A stretch of DNA of 64,000 bases. It comes from Rhea pennata (lineage: Eukaryota; Chordata; Aves; Rheiformes; Rheidae). Within the stretch, counting starts at the first letter, position 1. Each line of letters starts with the position of its first letter. Position numbers and translations under genes: made by a program. This document shows positions 1-12,700 of this stretch, piece after piece. The notes under the pieces were generated by a model. It was given only the letters and a program-made list of their open reading frames with translations, had not been told where the DNA came from and made no database searches. The stretch lies in NCBI RefSeq assembly GCF_028389875.1, contig NC_084663.1, positions 214,916,876 to 214,980,875 on the forward strand, read 5' to 3'.

Positions 1-2349
1 GCTAAGAAGGAATTTGAGGGGTATCACAACCTAAACTTAAGACCAGGCTAGGAAGACCTGTTACAGAAATCAAGATCTGTATGAATGGAGCGTGCATCTG
101 TGTGTGAATGCACAAGAAACAGCTGAAAAGGGGTAACTGCATGTGCTAGTTGCTACATTGTATGGCAGATGTGGTTTCATTCAAATAACTAGGTAACAAG
201 AAGAAGAAAAACAAACCTAAAAGAAAGGTAGTAAGAAAACAGAGAACTGGAGAACCATACTAAACCCCCAGGTAAGGAAAACAAAGGAACAGTGAGAGTT
301 TAAGACTGGACAGAAGGACAAAATGGACAAAACAAGATACTGAGAAAAAAGGTCCCAAAAGCAGTTTCCAATCCTAAATGGTGCACCAGATGTGCACAAA
401 TAAAGAGTTTTGTGACAAAAATGTCACAAGAGCCATAATGAAGACTCGATCCTTATGTCCCTCATCCTCAGCATCACATTAGACGATTCTGTCATATTCT
501 GGGCATAAGTCTTGACCCTTCTGAGCACATGGGTGAGAGAGTATGTGAGCAAAATCCATGACAGAATGAGTGCGACCGACTGAAGTTTGTCAATCTGAAG
601 CAAGTATCACCTCTCCTATCTGTAAGAACCTGCACTGAGTTTTGTTACAGTAATTTTCTATAGTTTAGTCCTTGAAGAATGGATTCTGGGAACTGGTTTC
701 CACTCTACTTTATTTAGTGCTGTTTCCCTATGTTAGGAGCAAGGATAAGATACAGGGCTACCTATCATAGTCACCACATTTATTGTTAAAAAAACATATG
801 TTTGTGTAAATATGTTCCAAGATCATGTGCTACAGTCAGAAGCATTATGAGAATATTAACCCTAAAAATATTTTTAAAAGAAAAATCCAATCTTCACTTT
901 TTTTATGACACTCATTTGAAGTGCTTTGGGGAAAAAAATATCAAAAGGAGTAAGCAGTCTTGTCCATAGCAATGAGAAAGGACAGCTGTCGTGTGGATTA
1001 ATTTAAAATTTGCCGGGGAGAACAGGAAGCAGGAATGCTACTCCCATGTTTGCAAGGTAAGGAATCGAGGAGAAGGCGGGGGGGAAAGCATGAAACATCA
1101 TTAATTAACTAAAGGTACTCCCAAATCACCTCTACATTTCAAAGACTGTTGCATAGTCTCCGCTATTTGCCAGTCATGGGGAGAAGAGGGGAAAGAAAGT
1201 AAGAACAAGAAAAAAAACCCCACACAACACCAACATTTTATGGTCTCAAGAAGACATTTTTCACTGTAGCCTGAAGAGTCAGCTTTCCTTCTCGTCTTAA
1301 GAGTTAAAGCTTTTAAAACGAGTTTCCAATTAGGCTTAAAATAGTCTCTAAAGAATCTAAATGCTTATGAAATGCCTCAGAAGTAAGGCTATTTTAGCCT
1401 CAGAATATTGCTAACACAAAGCTTTTTGGTACATCAAACCAACACCTCTACGAAACGATCGAGAGCACCTGGAAATGCTCTAAGACATGTGCCTCAAGGA
1501 CAGAACAAAAAACATTCAGAATGCGGAAGGTTAAGAAGCCAGACACGAAAGATGTGAAGTGGGAAATGAAAAACTAAGAAAAAGAGAGTAGCCTGCTAGC
1601 TGAAGTTCTGCATGATTTTCTGCCATTTCACAAGCAACTGTACATACTTTGATGTTACATATTCAGTTAAACACAAGTTAGGCTAGTCAAATTTGGCAAG
1701 ATACTCAAAACAGAACAGAGGCAATCAAACAGGCAAAAAGCAGGGTGAAATGACATCCCAACAGAAACAGTTCTGATCAAGCCTGGATGAGCATGAAGCT
1801 AAAGAAGAAGAAAGACTTAATAGTACCAAAGTCCATGGGATCATAGGTCTTTCTCCAGAACCCTCAGCAGCAAGGCATGGCGAGTGGAGGAGGCAGCTCT
1901 CAGCTGCAGCCCAGTCCAAGGAAGAGAATTTCATACGGATCTAACCAGTAACTCTAATAACTACAGAGAATAAGGATTTACAAGATTCAGCTTAAAACGC
2001 ACGTCTGTTCTTAGTTGGTTCAAGGTAGTCCCACTGGAGAAAGATCTATTGGATTTTATATTCTCAGCAGACCAGTGAATGAAAGTTAATTCAAGCTCTA
2101 AAAAGACACCTGCATGTCTAGGCAAAGTACGGAAGCTTGCTCCTACCACACAGCTATTGCCTTTGGGTTCTTATTCAAGCATCCCAGAAGTGTTAAGGGC
2201 TGAACTGAAGCTGGGCAGCAAACAGAAGCTAAGAGAGTCATGCAGATGGCATCTAATATTTACTTATAACCAAAATATCCCAAGTTATTTGTTACTTCAA
2301 AGGAAGCAACACCACCTTGGCTAAATATTTCCTTAATTTCCTTTACTCT
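1..2349. other. Probable RAB6A intron 1, distal part; no gene seen
   Basis: AT-rich, CpG-poor DNA with only short chance reading frames. I recognise no exon, RNA gene or mobile element here. I read it as part of the long first intron of RAB6A because the only coding piece of that gene in the window, exon 1, lies at 23.8 kb on the minus strand, so the rest of the gene must lie at lower coordinates or beyond the left edge. That placement is inference. Confidence 0.6.
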
Positions 2350-4396
2350 CTGCTGCTCTTTCATGTGGGCACTAATGAAACCAAGAGCAAATTGGAAACC
2401 ATCAAACAGGATTTCAGAGCTCTGAGGATGGTGGACAAGGGTCTGGGAGCCCCGGTCATGTTCTCCTCAATCCTGCCAGTGAGGGGGAAGGATTTTCCAA
2501 AGAAGTAGACAGATTTTCCAAATATAACAACTGGTTGCACCACTGCTGTTGGCGACAGGATTTTGGTCTATGACTATGGGACCCTGCTTGAAGATCAACA
2601 GTTGCTGGGGAGAGATGGGATCCACCTCACTAAGCAGGGCATCCGTATCTCTGCCAACACGTTGGCCAGCCTGGTAAGGAGGGCTTTAAACAAGGAAAGA
2701 TCGGGGAAGGGGAGAGTTATAGAGACAGGGTAGTCAGCCAGTCAGGGTGCTGCCAGCAGGTGCACGCAGCCAGGGAAGTGCATATGGGACATGGCTATGG
2801 AGGATCCTCTTGCACCCCTCCTGGGAAGCCTGCCTGCTCAGCTGCCTCTCTGAAACGCCTGTACACCAATGCACACAGCGTGGGGAATAAGCAGGAAGAA
2901 TTAGAGATCTGTGTGCAGTCGCAGGGCCATGATCTCATTGCAATTACAAAGACATGGTGGGATAGCTCACATGACTGGAACACTGTCCTGCATGGCTACA
3001 TGCCTTCTAGGAAAGATAGGCCAAGAAAGTGAGATGGTGGAGTTGCTCTTTATGTGAGAGAGCAACTGGAGTGTATTGAGCTTTGCCTAGGGGTGGAAGA
3101 AGACCAATTCAAGAGCTTATGGGTGAAGATCAAAGGGCAGGCTAACATGGGTGAAACTGCTGTGGGTGTTTCCTACAGGCCACCTGATCAGGAAGAGGAA
3201 GTCAATGAGGCCTTCTACATGTAGCTGGAAGTATCCTCACAGTCACAGGCTCTGGTTCTCATGGGGGACTTCAACCACCCTGATATTTGCTGGAAGGACT
3301 ACACAGCTTTGCAGGAGCCCCTCGGACTGTTTGTGCCGAGAATTTGACACAGGTGGTAGAAGAGCCAAGGAGGAAAGTGTGCTGCTGGATCCTGTATTAA
3401 CCAAAAAAGGACTGGTTGGAGATGTGAAGGTTGGGGGCAGCCTCTGCTGCAGTGATCATGCGATGATGGAGTTCAGGACCCAGCGTGGAGGAAGCAAGCC
3501 AATAAGAAAGGTCATCACCCTGAACTTCAGGAGAACAAACTCTGGCCTCTTCAGCATCCTACTTGGAGGAATCCCAGGGGTTAGGGCTCTAGAAGGAAGT
3601 GGGGGGGAGTCCAAGAGAGCTGGTTAATATTCAAGCATCACTTCCCCCAAACTCAAGATCAGTGCATCCCTATGAGTAAGGAGTCCAGCAAAGGGGGCAG
3701 GAGATCTGCATGGATGAGCAAGTTGCTCCTTGCAAAACTCAAACAGAAGACGACAGCATACAGAATGTAAAAAAAGGGGGCAGGCTACTTGAGAGGAATA
3801 AACAAGTATTATCAGAGTATGCAAGCATACAACGGGGAAGGCTAAGGCCCATTTGGAATTAAATCTGGCAATCTGTCAAGGATGTCAAGGACAACATGAA
3901 GGGCTTCTTCAAACACATCAGTAGCAAAAGGAAGACTAGGGAGAATGTAGGCCTGCTGCCGAGTGGGGTGGGGACCCTGGTGACAAAGAATACAGAGAAG
4001 GCAGAATTACTGAATGCCTTCTTGGCTTCAGTCTTCACTGCTAAGGGCAGCCCTCAGGAATCCTGCAGCCTGGATGTGAGGGAGAAAGTCCAGAGAAGGG
4101 AAGACTTTCCTTTGGTTGAGGAGGAAAGGATTAGAGACCTTCTGGGCAGGCTGGACATCCACAAATCCATGGGCCCAGATGGGATGCACCCACAGGTACT
4201 GACGGAGCTGGCAGACGTTGTTGCCAGCCCGCTCTCCATCATCTTTGAAAGGTCCTGGAGAACTGGAGAGGTGCCTGAGGACTGGAAGAAAGCCAATGTC
4301 ACTCCAGTCTTCAAGGAGGAGGACCCAGGCAACTATCGGCTGGTCAGCCTCACCTCCATCCCTGGAAAGCTGATGGAACAGCTCATTCCAGATGTC
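2350..4396 (+). mobile_element. CR1 LINE, 5'-truncated and degraded (ORF1 esterase end, endonuclease, start of RT)
   Basis: Plus-strand remnant of a chicken-repeat-1 type LINE. About 2,350-2,700 encodes the end of the ORF1 esterase-like domain (HVGTNET, later LLGRDGIHLTKQG). About 2,830-3,610 encodes the apurinic-type endonuclease (LYTNAHSVGNKQEELEI, ITKTWWDSSHDW, and MGDFNHPDICW in another frame). 3,890-4,396 encodes the first part of the reverse transcriptase (MGPDGMHPQVL, WKKANVTPVFK). The frame shifts repeatedly and there are internal stops, so it is dead. It ends abruptly at 4,396 inside the RT domain, where a minus-strand CR1 begins. The catalytic RT core and 3' end are absent. Family identity is strong; the 5' limit is approximate. 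It lies in the presumed RAB6A intron 1. Confidence 0.9.
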
Positions 4397-4998
4397 ATAG
4401 AATCATAGAATAAGTAAGGTTGGAAGGGACCTCTGGAAATCATCTAGGCCAACCCCCCTTCTCAGCAGGGTCACCTACAGCATGTTAGACAGGGTTGCGT
4501 CCAGGCAGGCCTTGAAGATCTTCAGAGAAGGAGACTGCACAACCTCGCTGGGCAACCTGGTCCAGTGCTCTGTCACTCTCACAGGGAAGAAATTCCCCCT
4601 CACCTTCAGGTGGAACTTCCTGTGCTTCAATTTCTGCCCATTGCCTCTTGTCCTGTCACATGGGACAACTGAAAAGAGTTTGTCCTCGTCCCCTTGACAC
4701 CCTCCCTTCAGGTACGTGTACACATTGATAAGATCCCCCCTCAGTCTTCTCTTCCCCAGGCTGAACAGGCCCAGCTCTCGCAGCTGTTCCTCACAGGGCA
4801 GGTGCTCCAGCCCAGATCAGCCTCATCTTTGTAGCCCTACGCTGGACTCTCTCCAGTAGCTCCATGTCTCTGTTGTTGTGGGGAGCCCAGAACTGGACAC
4901 AATACTCGAGATGAGGCCTCACCAGGGCTGAGTAGAGGGGCAGGATCACCTCCCTCGACCTGCTGGCAACACTCTTTCTAATGCACCCAAGGATACGG
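4397..4998 (-). mobile_element. CR1 LINE 3' fragment, inverted relative to its neighbour
   Basis: The reverse strand reads as the last part of CR1 ORF2 and its short 3' UTR. It contains the typical run ending [12 protein letters not shown]-like, then [15 protein letters not shown] and [16 protein letters not shown]. It terminates at 4,397 in the 8-bp-type tail repeat (ATTCTATGATTCTAT on the minus strand), which marks the true 3' end of CR1. It is 5'-truncated near 4,998, as is usual for CR1. An open stretch of about 82 codons survives (4,475-4,723), so it appears younger than the plus-strand copy beside it. The junction at 4,396/4,397 is sharp. Confidence 0.92.
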
Positions 4999-5057
4999 AG
5001 GTTCCTCTCTCCTATGAAGAAAGGCTGCGAGAGCTGGGTCTATTTAGCCTGGAGAGC
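4999..5057 (+). mobile_element. Short plus-strand CR1 fragment
   Basis: About 55 bases read CCTATGAAGAAAGGCTGCGA and on to TTTAGCCTGGAGAG, which is the plus-strand CR1 segment encoding [14 protein letters not shown]. It may be the far side of the plus-strand element that ends at 4,396, separated from it by the inverted CR1 copy. If so, most of the RT domain was lost at insertion or later. Confidence 0.7.
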
Positions 5058-8000
5058 TGTATTTCTACTTTCATGCATTCATGTTATATATTACATTTCT
5101 ATCACTTCAGTTCCAGTCTGTGTATATTTTTACAATGAGAGAACACTGGCTCACATTGCCAACATTAAGAAAACCATCCTCACCAAAAACATTAGGCCTT
5201 TAGGTCAGGTTGCTTCAGAAAGAGCTCTTGTGAAGTTACCTTGCTAAACAGTTTAGTAAAATATCAAATATATTATTATACATACTGAATATAAAGTCTC
5301 TTCTAGCCTAATTAGTGTTTTCCAATTAGTGTATTCTACATTCCTAGAATAAAGCCAAAAGCAACAAAATTTTGTTGATTAAATATTTACTGTCTTTAAT
5401 TTTAACTGCTTATTATTTTAACTGTTTTAATGATCCATCAGCATCTTCTACAAAAATTTGAGCCTTTTCTCATTATTGTCATGCAGGGATAGTTTAATGT
5501 TCACTTTATAGAGAATGGCAGTTAAAGGGATGAATTCACTTTTTGAAGCACATATTACAGCACATATCATTCAGATACTCCATTAAAAACAAGTATAGCA
5601 CAGAACAAAAATCCTCAAGGAGGGAGCAGTTAATCATTCATAAGATCCAATTTTTACATCAGTATTTTATTTTTAAATCTCTAACTAGCTGCTTGTAAAG
5701 TACTTTGAAGATGTAAAATGCTACATACTACAGCTAAGAGTAATTAAGCCATTTTAGACAGACATCAAATCTGAAGTTTCAATCTACTCTTTAAGGAGTG
5801 GTTCTATTAAGTGCAACTGCTGCTGGGCACTGAGCTCCTCTTGCAAAAGGGGAATGACTTAACAGCTCCTCTCCCTCAACATCTAGCCCACGAGATTCAA
5901 GCATAACAATTACAAAAATATTGTTTCCAAATTCAAAGATCTGTTCTGGATAGTTTACATTGGTATAAAGTCAGAATTAACATAAATGTTTCTCTTTTGA
6001 AATTACATTTGGTTTTGGAATGAGGTTAAGAGTGAAAAATACATATTCAAGACTTCATTGCACTTCTCCAACATCAGTCAGATTCAGGAGAATAGGAGCA
6101 AAGGCACAATCCATGCTTGTGTGAAATATCTTCCTTCAGTATGAAGGAGTAAAATAGGGCAAGAGGAAGAATGCAGCAAGAGGAGATATGCCTCAAATAG
6201 ATTTCCAAATTTTCCTGACGCTTTGTGAAGTTTCGATGGAAGTGAGAACTAATTGTCACAGGAAGCATTTTGAAAATAGGAGGCAGACATCAGAAGGTAA
6301 GCATAAATTTCTGGTTTAACTACTTTTAACACACTATTTGTTTCCAGAATGAACTACATTCATGACCAGTTTCCACAGGTATCTGCATATAAATCCTCAG
6401 GCAAAACAAGGTTTTCCATAAAAAAAAAGCATTAAAATGGAATAAACAACATCTAATACAAGAAGTACATTCTGGATTCTTCAGAATTATGTTGTATTGG
6501 TGACATTTCCCTGCAAAATTACCTCTTTCATTTTCTCCACAGAAAGACACCACAAAGAATAATGTCTGCTTCTCTGCCACCCTCTATAACAAATCTTAAC
6601 ATCTGAGCAACATAATAAGGTAACAACGGAGAGTCTCCCTTCCTATGCAAAGTTGCTTAAACATTTTCCAGAAATAATGAATTTCTTTGCATTCTTCGCT
6701 CTCAAGACTGAGTACTAATAATGACAATACAAGTTAAAAATTACATTAGTGAAGATATTTGTTGCCATATCTATTTTTTTTTACCCCAAACCAAAAAAAA
6801 TAACTGCTAGCTAGGCTCCTTCCTACATAATCTCAGATTATCTTCCTTATCTCATTTGTGAGGGAGTCGCAGGACTGTAATAGGTTACTTCTCACTGTAA
6901 TCTCAAGAACATTCAAATTCCAGTGGTCTTCATCCTTTAAGACATAAGCTTCAGAGAGATGAACAACAGTGTATCAGTAGATGGCCCAAAACTACAACCA
7001 TAATCATCATGCTAATGTCCATCAAAAACTTTATTCACCAGATAAAAGCGATCATACCCACTCCAGAGAGTGGGAAATACAAGTAGAAATCATCATTAAA
7101 GGAAAGGGGAGATTAAGAAGTTAGGATAGATATGGCAGGGCGGGGGGGAGAAGTATTCCACTCAATTTCAAAAGCATTTTGGTTTTCCGATTTTTACAGT
7201 TTCTACAATAAAACTGAACTTTGATCTCCTGAGACAAAAGGCACAGGCCTCAGCCTTGCTTCTTCTATTGCCTCTCCCTCAGAAAAGGGACAGGAGCAAG
7301 AAGGTTGCTTACACTTGAACTCAGAGCCAATACGAATGTTTTCTTCAACACGTTCACATTAATCTCTACTAATTAGCATTTTTTTAAAACATTCCTTTCA
7401 TGGAAGGCATACCAAACAGGCCCACCGGAAATTTATTAACCTAACTTTATTGACAGTGAAAGTCAATGAATAGTGTTCAACCAGTTCAGCATTTGTGGAA
7501 ATTCTTAATGAGGATGTGTTCAGCTTCCGTCAAGTTACTGTGTGGCTTAACTAGGTGTGACTTTTTAAATCAATCCATTAGTGAAGTTAATAGAGTGCTT
7601 ATCATACCTTTTCCAGGAAATTAACCATGTGTAAAAAGCCAAAACTGGAAAGAGAAATCGAGATAAGTCAAATATGTTACTTAGCTTTCAGAACTACTGA
7701 AGCAAAACAGCAACTTTTCTCATTCTGTAGCAGCGCCTAATTGAGACAGTAAGTAAAGCATTTCTCAGGTTACATGGACAGAGCCCTGTTAGTTTAGGAC
7801 ATAAATACATTCCACAGAAATACCAAAGCACTGCATGCACACCCCAAAAAAAAAAGACTCCCTTTACTGTTCGTTTTATCTCCCACTACTGCACGACTGT
7901 ATTAATCTGAATCAGCCTTTATAAAAGCTACCAGGCCCATACCTTGTCTCAACACCATATATACATTGGAAAAAATAACCTGAGACTTTGTAGTTTCCCC

Positions 8001-9689
8001 AGTTTTCAATTTAAGAAAACATAAAGCTGAACTCTAGCACTGCTGCTTGTGTTACAGATTTCCAAAGTTAAAAAAACAGAAAAGGGAATTTCTATTTTCA
8101 ATGTTATTAGACACCAAAGGTGGCTGGAAACAGCTGAATATTACAGATAACACTGCATATAAAAACGTTTCAAGTTTAACAGTGGAACTGGCACATTTGA
8201 AAGAACTTCAAAGCAATCACACTTAAGAGCCTCATTCCTTTCACTTCCCTTGCAGCAGTCACGTTGTAACCTTTTCTTGGTTTTCCTTCTACTTTGAACA
8301 TCATTCTGCTTCCCACTAACAGCTTCCTGGATGGCACAGAGTGCTGATGGCACACCGAGCTGCTGACGCCCAGCAGCATCTCACTCCTTGGTTCCAGAGC
8401 AGCCCAAGAAGAGTGTTATATGCATATTCAGCATCTTTAAGGAGGAACAAGTTCATTTACTAGACACTACTAACAGAGGAGGTCCAGCCTTTGGGATTGC
8501 TCCTGAACCATACAGAGTAAGTTTCATAAAAGAATCAATCTGGGGGGAGAAAAGAACAATATTTGACATAAAATTATTGCTACTCTTTCACGAGCCTTTA
8601 CCAGAGGTCTTAAGACACTGCAAACACATTTTTAGGCTAAGTATATCCCTTATTTACCACAAAAAAATTATTCTTTCATTTCAGGAACTACTTAAGTAAA
8701 CTGGCTCCAGCAATAACATACCAAGTGAATCACAAAATTCACAGGTTTTGACTAGGCTATACTAGGATATTCCCACAGAAAATAAAGTATTCACTGAACA
8801 CTGTAAACAGGATAACACACATACATTACCTCCATTAAAAAAAATGTTGGTTAAATAATGTGTCATATAAGAGGTGTTTTCAAGTGTAAAATGAGACAGA
8901 TACCATCTAGAAGTATATTAAGAAATGGAGTGTCATGATAAAGATCTGGAAAAGTTCAGCGTGAGCAAAGTTTCTACATGGACCTTCAGGAGATGACCTA
9001 GTTCAAACTTCTGGACACCTTCACAATGCCAATACAGGTCTTACAATAGCATGTTATCAAATAGCATTTTAACAGGTATTCCACGCTTGGACAAACCGCT
9101 GTGGAGGAATCCAGATGATTCATGTGCCATGCAGAACAGTTCTGTAATCTCGGGGCACAACAGAAACTTGGGATTGCCCTATTTCAGAAGATAAGTAGCC
9201 CATGGAAAGCCTCAGACTTCTCCTGAGACAGCAAGAAGTGAATTGCAAATACGTATTCATTTCCATCGAGATATGGAGGGTTCCTGACCAGGGTCCCTTT
9301 CTCTTCTTGAAGGATCATCTCTGAGAAGACTGATCAGTCTCCCAGTCAGGGAGTTCAGAGTCCAAGTGAGATTGGAAATTTGCTACACATCCCCAGTCTG
9401 TGTCAGAAATACAAACTAAACAACCTTCCTATTAGAACAGACTTTTGCTTTCAGCTGAACGAGAAGTGGCAGGAGACTGCAGCAAAGGGGACAAAAGGCA
9501 ACTTGAAACATCCTGTTTCACTGTGGATACATCTGAACCACATAACACTTCAGTGTAACTTTTCTGCTTCCAAAATATACACAGTAGAAAAGTCTGAAGA
9601 GTTGAGAATATTTTGAAAAAGTGTTAACTGAACTTGTCACTACTTAAGTGACTTCACACTTCACTTTTCAGTTTTGAATGTATTAATAT

Positions 9690-9785
9690 CATAGACAGGA
9701 AGCTATAAATTGATTTGCCCAAATTCACAGCAGGTCTGTGGGAAAACAGGGACTGAACTGAGGTCTTCCATATGGAAGATGAATA
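9690..9785 (+). repeat. Possible MIR/CORE-SINE relic
   Basis: The tract GATTTGCCCAAATTCACAGC followed by GGGACTGAACTGAGGTCTTC resembles the conserved MIR core (TGACTTGCCCAAGGTCACAC and GGGATTCGAACCCAGGTCT) in the same order and at similar spacing. Such relics are old and heavily diverged in birds. The match was made by eye only. Confidence 0.45.
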
Positions 9786-12700
9786 ATTTGAGAAGCAGAT
9801 TATTTTCTTCCTCCCTGGAACCATTGGAAAGTGAGAAGAAAACTAGTTTCCACTGGCTAACTCTCATACATACAGGTTATATATAAATTATAGAAGGCAA
9901 GATAAACTTGGTCTATTTGCCTTCCTCATATTTAGCTGAATTACCCACTTATTTCTAGGCAGTGGTATGTACCTCCTTAAAAGCTTTGAACTTACAAAAC
10001 TGTGCCACATCAAATGGTGAAGTAAACTAGTAAGTACAAAAAAAGCTTCTAATCAGCCAAACTAAACTAAATCAAACCAAGATGCCTGCCAAGCTAACAA
10101 CAGATTACTCATTTTTGTTCACTTCCTCCAAAAGACTCCATGGTTAGGCATGGCCTCAATGCAAATAGGCAATTTTACATTTTTCTTCCCCCTCTTCTTC
10201 CACCTTCAGGAGTCTCTGTAGAGAAAGCACCCTATAAAATTGTGCTAGCACAATTCATAAAGTAGCTGAATTTTACACATTAAAGACAACACATTTCCAC
10301 TAAGGAAGGAAAGTTAGGAAAGTTAAGTGGAAGAATGACCATTGTTCAAGAATTCCTGCTTTAAAATAATAAAGCAAACCTAGATTTGAGGGATACTGAT
10401 ACTCTCCACTCTACCATTTCAAAATAATTAACACTCATTCTTCCTAACTACAAAAAGCACAAGAATGCTCTATCCCCGTTACAGTTGCAGAGAAGGGTGA
10501 AATTCATCTGCCCTAATGTAAAAGTCTGACACTTTTGCTATAAACTTCATCTTTTCTGTTTACTAGTTGCCCAAAGCACCTCTAAGAGTGCTGGTTTGGT
10601 AAAAGTTCTCCATATTGCTATAAAGTCTTATTTATTAAAATTATCACCCATCAACCTTGCATTCTCAGCTCCAATCCTAATCAGTAAAGCATCTGAGCAG
10701 ATTTGTTATTTGCAGTTGTTTTGTAACAGGGAACTACTTCTCCCCTCCACTTTGAAGACCTATAGAGCATTCTCAGAATTCCATTTCCCTCCATGAAGAA
10801 GCCAGTATTTTCCTCCCTATTCAAAATATGTGTATTAGAGAAACCTCGGATTGTAGACTCTGAAAGCAAACTGGAAAAGTAGCTCAAGGAAGTCAACAAC
10901 AGAAAAGCACAATGTAGGTTTGTGAAGTATCACCTTTGTCAGCTAAAATAATCTAGGTTATTAGTTTTTAGGAGGTGTTACTGAAGGGGCTCTAATATAA
11001 TTTTTCTGAGTAGTTGGAAGAACTCAGTGCATTACAGGTTTGCTTTTTATTTTTTAATATCCCTTTTCATAACTTCAAAGTTTATATATAGAAGGCAAAC
11101 AAAAGCACTCCCTCCTTAAACAACTAGCATTTTGTTTCAGTACCCAAAAGCATCTTTGGGTTTTGCAGATTTTTCTTCATAGAGTTCAACTCTAAATTCT
11201 TTTCTGTTTATCTAATGCTGCTTCTTCATGTCTCAGTACCACACGGTCATGGTTGGTGTGAATGTGTCTCCATCTTCTCCCTCAGGAGAACATTAAGACC
11301 AACTCTTAACCTTTGCTGGAAAAAAAAAAAAAACACTATTCTGCCTCCGCTATCTTTTCTTTAGAAGAAGAGTCAGATTCAGTGCTGCGATAGGAATAAT
11401 CTGAATTTTCCCCCAAACCAGCCTACATTCAGCTGTCAGCCCACCTCTCTCCTTTTCATGCTGTCTTTGAAAAAAGCAAAGAGAAAGAGTCCAATTTCTA
11501 CAAACGTAAGCAGCCAAACATGCATCTTTGACATTTTGAGTATATTTCCTTTCTTATAACATTTGATTATCTGAAGTTTGATGGATCACCTTTTTCTACA
11601 GAGAATTCCTTTCTAGTTAAACCTCACTTTTTGCAGTCATCAACAAATACAGCATTAGGGCATCCTTCACTACCACATCTGTCATTGTGTTTGACTATTA
11701 ACTGCTTCTTCTCCTTCCTTCCCAACCTACAAGGAAGTTTGACGTAAAACTCATCTGGTCACTGTTACAAAGCATGCATTCTTGAACCAAGTCCACAACG
11801 GATTTCAAATACTTGTTTTATCTTTCACCTTTCCTTCTAAACAAGTATACAAGTTACAGTCTCCTTCTTTGTCCTCAATTTCCACATATGCTTTCCCCTC
11901 TCATGTTAAGCATTCACGTAATTTAATAAGCTCAAATCAAGTAAGTACCAACATCTGCATCATATATACACTAGCAACATTGGCAAATTAGAGAAAACAA
12001 AATTCCAAACAACAGGTTGAGAGGTAAGATACATAAATAAGGTCCATCTCATAGGAGATCCCTCCTTCACATTATCATGCCATGTGACATGCAACACTTT
12101 CTATAGCTACCGAAAATAACATTAAGGCAGCAAAATCCCTTGGCAGAAAACAGCTGCATAAGTGAGGAGATAAAAAAACAGGTGGACACCCAAGTATACC
12201 TTTCCGGAGTGAAACACCTATGTTCTTTACTCTTTTCAACATTAAACGTTATTCTCATGCAAGCTAAACTGTCATACAGTTAAGGGTACTTGGTCATTGT
12301 TTCCCTGTTCCATATGCTGAGAAGAGTCCTTAAAACAAGCTATCAAAATCTTCCTGAATATATTTTTCCCATAGATGTTACTGCTTGTTGTGCTTTTAAG
12401 TCAGTCTTTTTTGATTTTTGGAGAGATGAATCAGAAGTTTCAGGAGACTCAGAATGCTAGGGATAACTCCTGACTTTTCTCCCCCTTCTTTACCTAAGTT
12501 TTCCTTAACATTTCCCCAGCACCATTATCCACCTGGTAAAATAAGGAGAATAATTCCTCCTGTTCCCTCTTCTCACTGTTGCCTATCCTAAGATTATGCC
12601 CTCTCCCACAGCAGATTTTGACCTGGCTGGGAGAGGAAAAGAAAGAGAGTGCAAGGGAAGACAAAGCTTCCTCCTCAGTGATTCTATCATATTCACATAA

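Noticed and set aside
8978-9075. Possible old CR1 tail (GGACCTTCAGGAGATGACCT)
   Set aside because: Only about 35 bases resemble the CR1 3' UTR and the rest does not follow, so it is too weak to list as a feature.
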